Shown here: one piece after another, positions 62,911 through 64,000 of the stretch
Position numbering within the stretch: position 1 is the first letter of the stretch
Layout of the letters: each line of letters starts with the position of its first letter
NCBI GenBank assembly: GCA_016709845.1
Contig: JADJMA010000015.1
Coordinates: 1-64,000 of the forward strand
Direction of reading: 5' to 3'
DNA: 64,000 nucleotides
From: Flammeovirgaceae bacterium
GTDB lineage: Bacteria > Bacteroidota > Bacteroidia > Cytophagales > Cyclobacteriaceae
Program-made: the position numbers and the translations under genes
The notes under the pieces: model-generated
The model's database searches: none
Seen by the model: only the letters and a program-made list of their open reading frames with translations
Told to the model about the DNA's origin: nothing

Positions 62911-63381
62911 TCAATGGTGATGACCACCCGGACCATGTACATGACCGTGCGAAATTTCTTCTTCGGTGGCCGTACGGATTTCGAGTACTTCAACAGCAAA
63001 ATTTAATTCAACACCCGCTAACGGGTGGTTCGCATCTACGGTAACGGAATCAAGACCGACTTTTGTTACGGTAACTACCTGGCCTTGGTTAGTTTGAAAC
63101 TGTGTGCCTACTTTAACCTCCTGATCGCCAAACGAAGAGCGGGGTACTTGCTGCACCATGTCATCGCTTTTTACACCGTAGCCTTTTTCGGGGCTCACCT
63201 TGATGTTAAATTTATCGCCTGTTGATTTCCCTTCAAGGCCTTATTCCATGCCTGGGATAAGATTGCCGATGCCATGAATGTAGTGTAGTGGATCGCGGCC
63301 ATCGCTTGAATCGAGCACGTTGCCTTGGTTATCGGTGAGTGTGTAATGAATGGCGGCTACTTTGTTTTTGGTGATTTGCAT
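62911..63381 (-). CDS. SlyD-like FKBP peptidyl-prolyl isomerase (in-frame stop)
   Basis: The gene starts MQITKNKVAAIHYTLTDNQG at ATG 63381, after a spurious longer frame. FKBP core motifs are YIHGIGNLIPGME and SPEKGYGVKSDDMVQQVPRS; the inserted flap is QFQTNQGQVVTVTKVGLDSV, followed by DANHPLAGVELNFAVEVLEI. The end is metal-binding and His-rich (ISHGHVHGPGGHHH). Codon 63243-63241 is TAA, in frame, where relatives have a Lys or Glu codon. The rest is in one frame, so a one-base substitution is implied. It is a cytoplasmic chaperone and prolyl isomerase of about 157 residues. Confidence 0.82.
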
Positions 63382-63785
63382 ACTAGTTTTTGTTTGCAGA
63401 AATACCCATTGCAATATTGGATATCTCTTGGTTAAAAGTTTAAATGAAAGATTCTGAATTCTAAGATGTTTGTTGCCTACACAGTACACAGGTCAGAAAA
63501 CGCCACAAATATCGAATTATTTTTTTAAACTCGAGGGTTATAATTTGAGTATTTTATGATTGGTGAAGACTAAAAAATGGTTGAGAATTTGGATAACAGT
63601 AATATTGAAAACTTAGTTAAGGTTTTATTTTTATTTGTCTTTTTGGAGCATGATCCTGCTATAGCCAACTTACCGTAAGGAAATACTTTTGTAATGCATT
63701 TGTATTCCAGATTCAAATAAGAATGGTAGGCGCAGTCCATTTTTAATTATATTTTTATTTTCAATTTTAAATACAACTTTATCTC
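63382..63785. other. AT-rich intergenic region
   Basis: No gene, RNA or hairpin stands out. It presumably holds the divergent promoters of the FKBP gene and the gene at 63786, but no clear TAnnTTTG box is placed correctly. Confidence 0.4.
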
Positions 63786-64000
63786 ATGGTTATGTCAAAT
63801 ATTAAAACTGTCATTGAAGAGTGGAGTGTAAAAGATCTTGAAGATGGATCATCTTTGAATATCATTGTATTGGTATGCACCGAATTAGGAAATCAATCGA
63901 AGCCTGGAATTCAAGTTTGTTACATGGGTAATATCATCAACTTTGAGCCATTGGCTGTAGAGCATGGAATAGTCCGGCTGGTAAAGTCAATGTATCAGAA
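63786..64000 (+). CDS. 5' part of an unidentified gene
   Basis: An open frame starts at ATG 63786 (MVMSNIKTVIEEWSVKDLED; ATG 63792 is an alternative) and runs 71 codons to the window edge without a stop. Content is ordinary and soluble (LNIIVLVCTELGNQSKPGIQ). No family is recognised from this portion. Confidence 0.5.
   Translation, partial: MVMSNIKTVIEEWSVKDLEDGSSLNIIVLVCTELGNQSKPGIQVCYMGNIINFEPLAVEHGIVRLVKSMYQ

Noticed and set aside
1..64000. tRNA, rRNA, riboswitch or CRISPR features
   Set aside because: I saw no cloverleaf, conserved rRNA, known riboswitch core or regularly spaced repeat array. I could not run tRNAscan or Infernal, so short RNAs may be missed.

Overview
The window is chromosomal DNA of a Bacteroidota bacterium, most likely of the order Cytophagales. 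Evidence for this: a SusC/SusD outer-membrane pair, two DUF5916 proteins, a PorU2-type type IX secretion protease with a C-terminal FlgD-like sorting region, PadR regulators coupled to FtsX-like permeases with a prefix domain, an sigma factor/anti-sigma/beta-barrel operon, and TAnnTTTG promoter boxes. No rRNA, tRNA, CRISPR array or phage is visible.

Layout. 1-2.9 kb: the end of a small gene, an attC-like hairpin, and decayed or badly frameshifted coding remnants. 2.9-15.5 kb: a sortilin-like beta-propeller, an M20 peptidase, two FtsX/MacB-type permeases, a GH92 glycosidase and a PadR remnant. 15.6-19.6 kb: a small accessory island whose repeats have the geometry of integron gene cassettes, with at least three cassette-like units and no integrase in view. 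19.6-29.4 kb: a lipoprotein, SusD, SusC and a second sortilin-like protein. 29.4-42 kb: a membrane protein, purB, a DUF5916 protein, a PaaE-like reductase, two serine hydrolases, an artificial-looking low-complexity block, an SMP-30 protein and an M3 peptidase. 41.6-48.6 kb: MarR, YceI, a second DUF5916 protein, a tRNA methyltransferase, an AlkB-type hydroxylase and a DEAD-box helicase. 48.5-52 kb: the paaABCD phenylacetyl-CoA epoxidase operon with a TetR regulator. 52-64 kb: a membrane protein, the sigma/anti-sigma/beta-barrel operon, a PadR-PspC envelope-stress unit, PorU2 and a SlyD-like FKBP.

How the genes work together. The SusCD block, GH92 enzyme, peptidases, beta-propellers and serine hydrolases fit a surface-attached degrader of glycans and peptides. 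PaaABC(D)E would start aerobic phenylacetate breakdown, and an AlkB-like enzyme suggests alkane or fatty-chain hydroxylation.

Sequence quality matters here. More than half of the genes, including the essential purB, carry single-base frameshifts, several of them in A or G runs. At least four junctions appear to have lost a few hundred bases inside or between genes, and one stretch near 38 kb is non-biological in composition. Most broken genes below are therefore probably intact in the organism, and their coordinates span the reconstructed gene.
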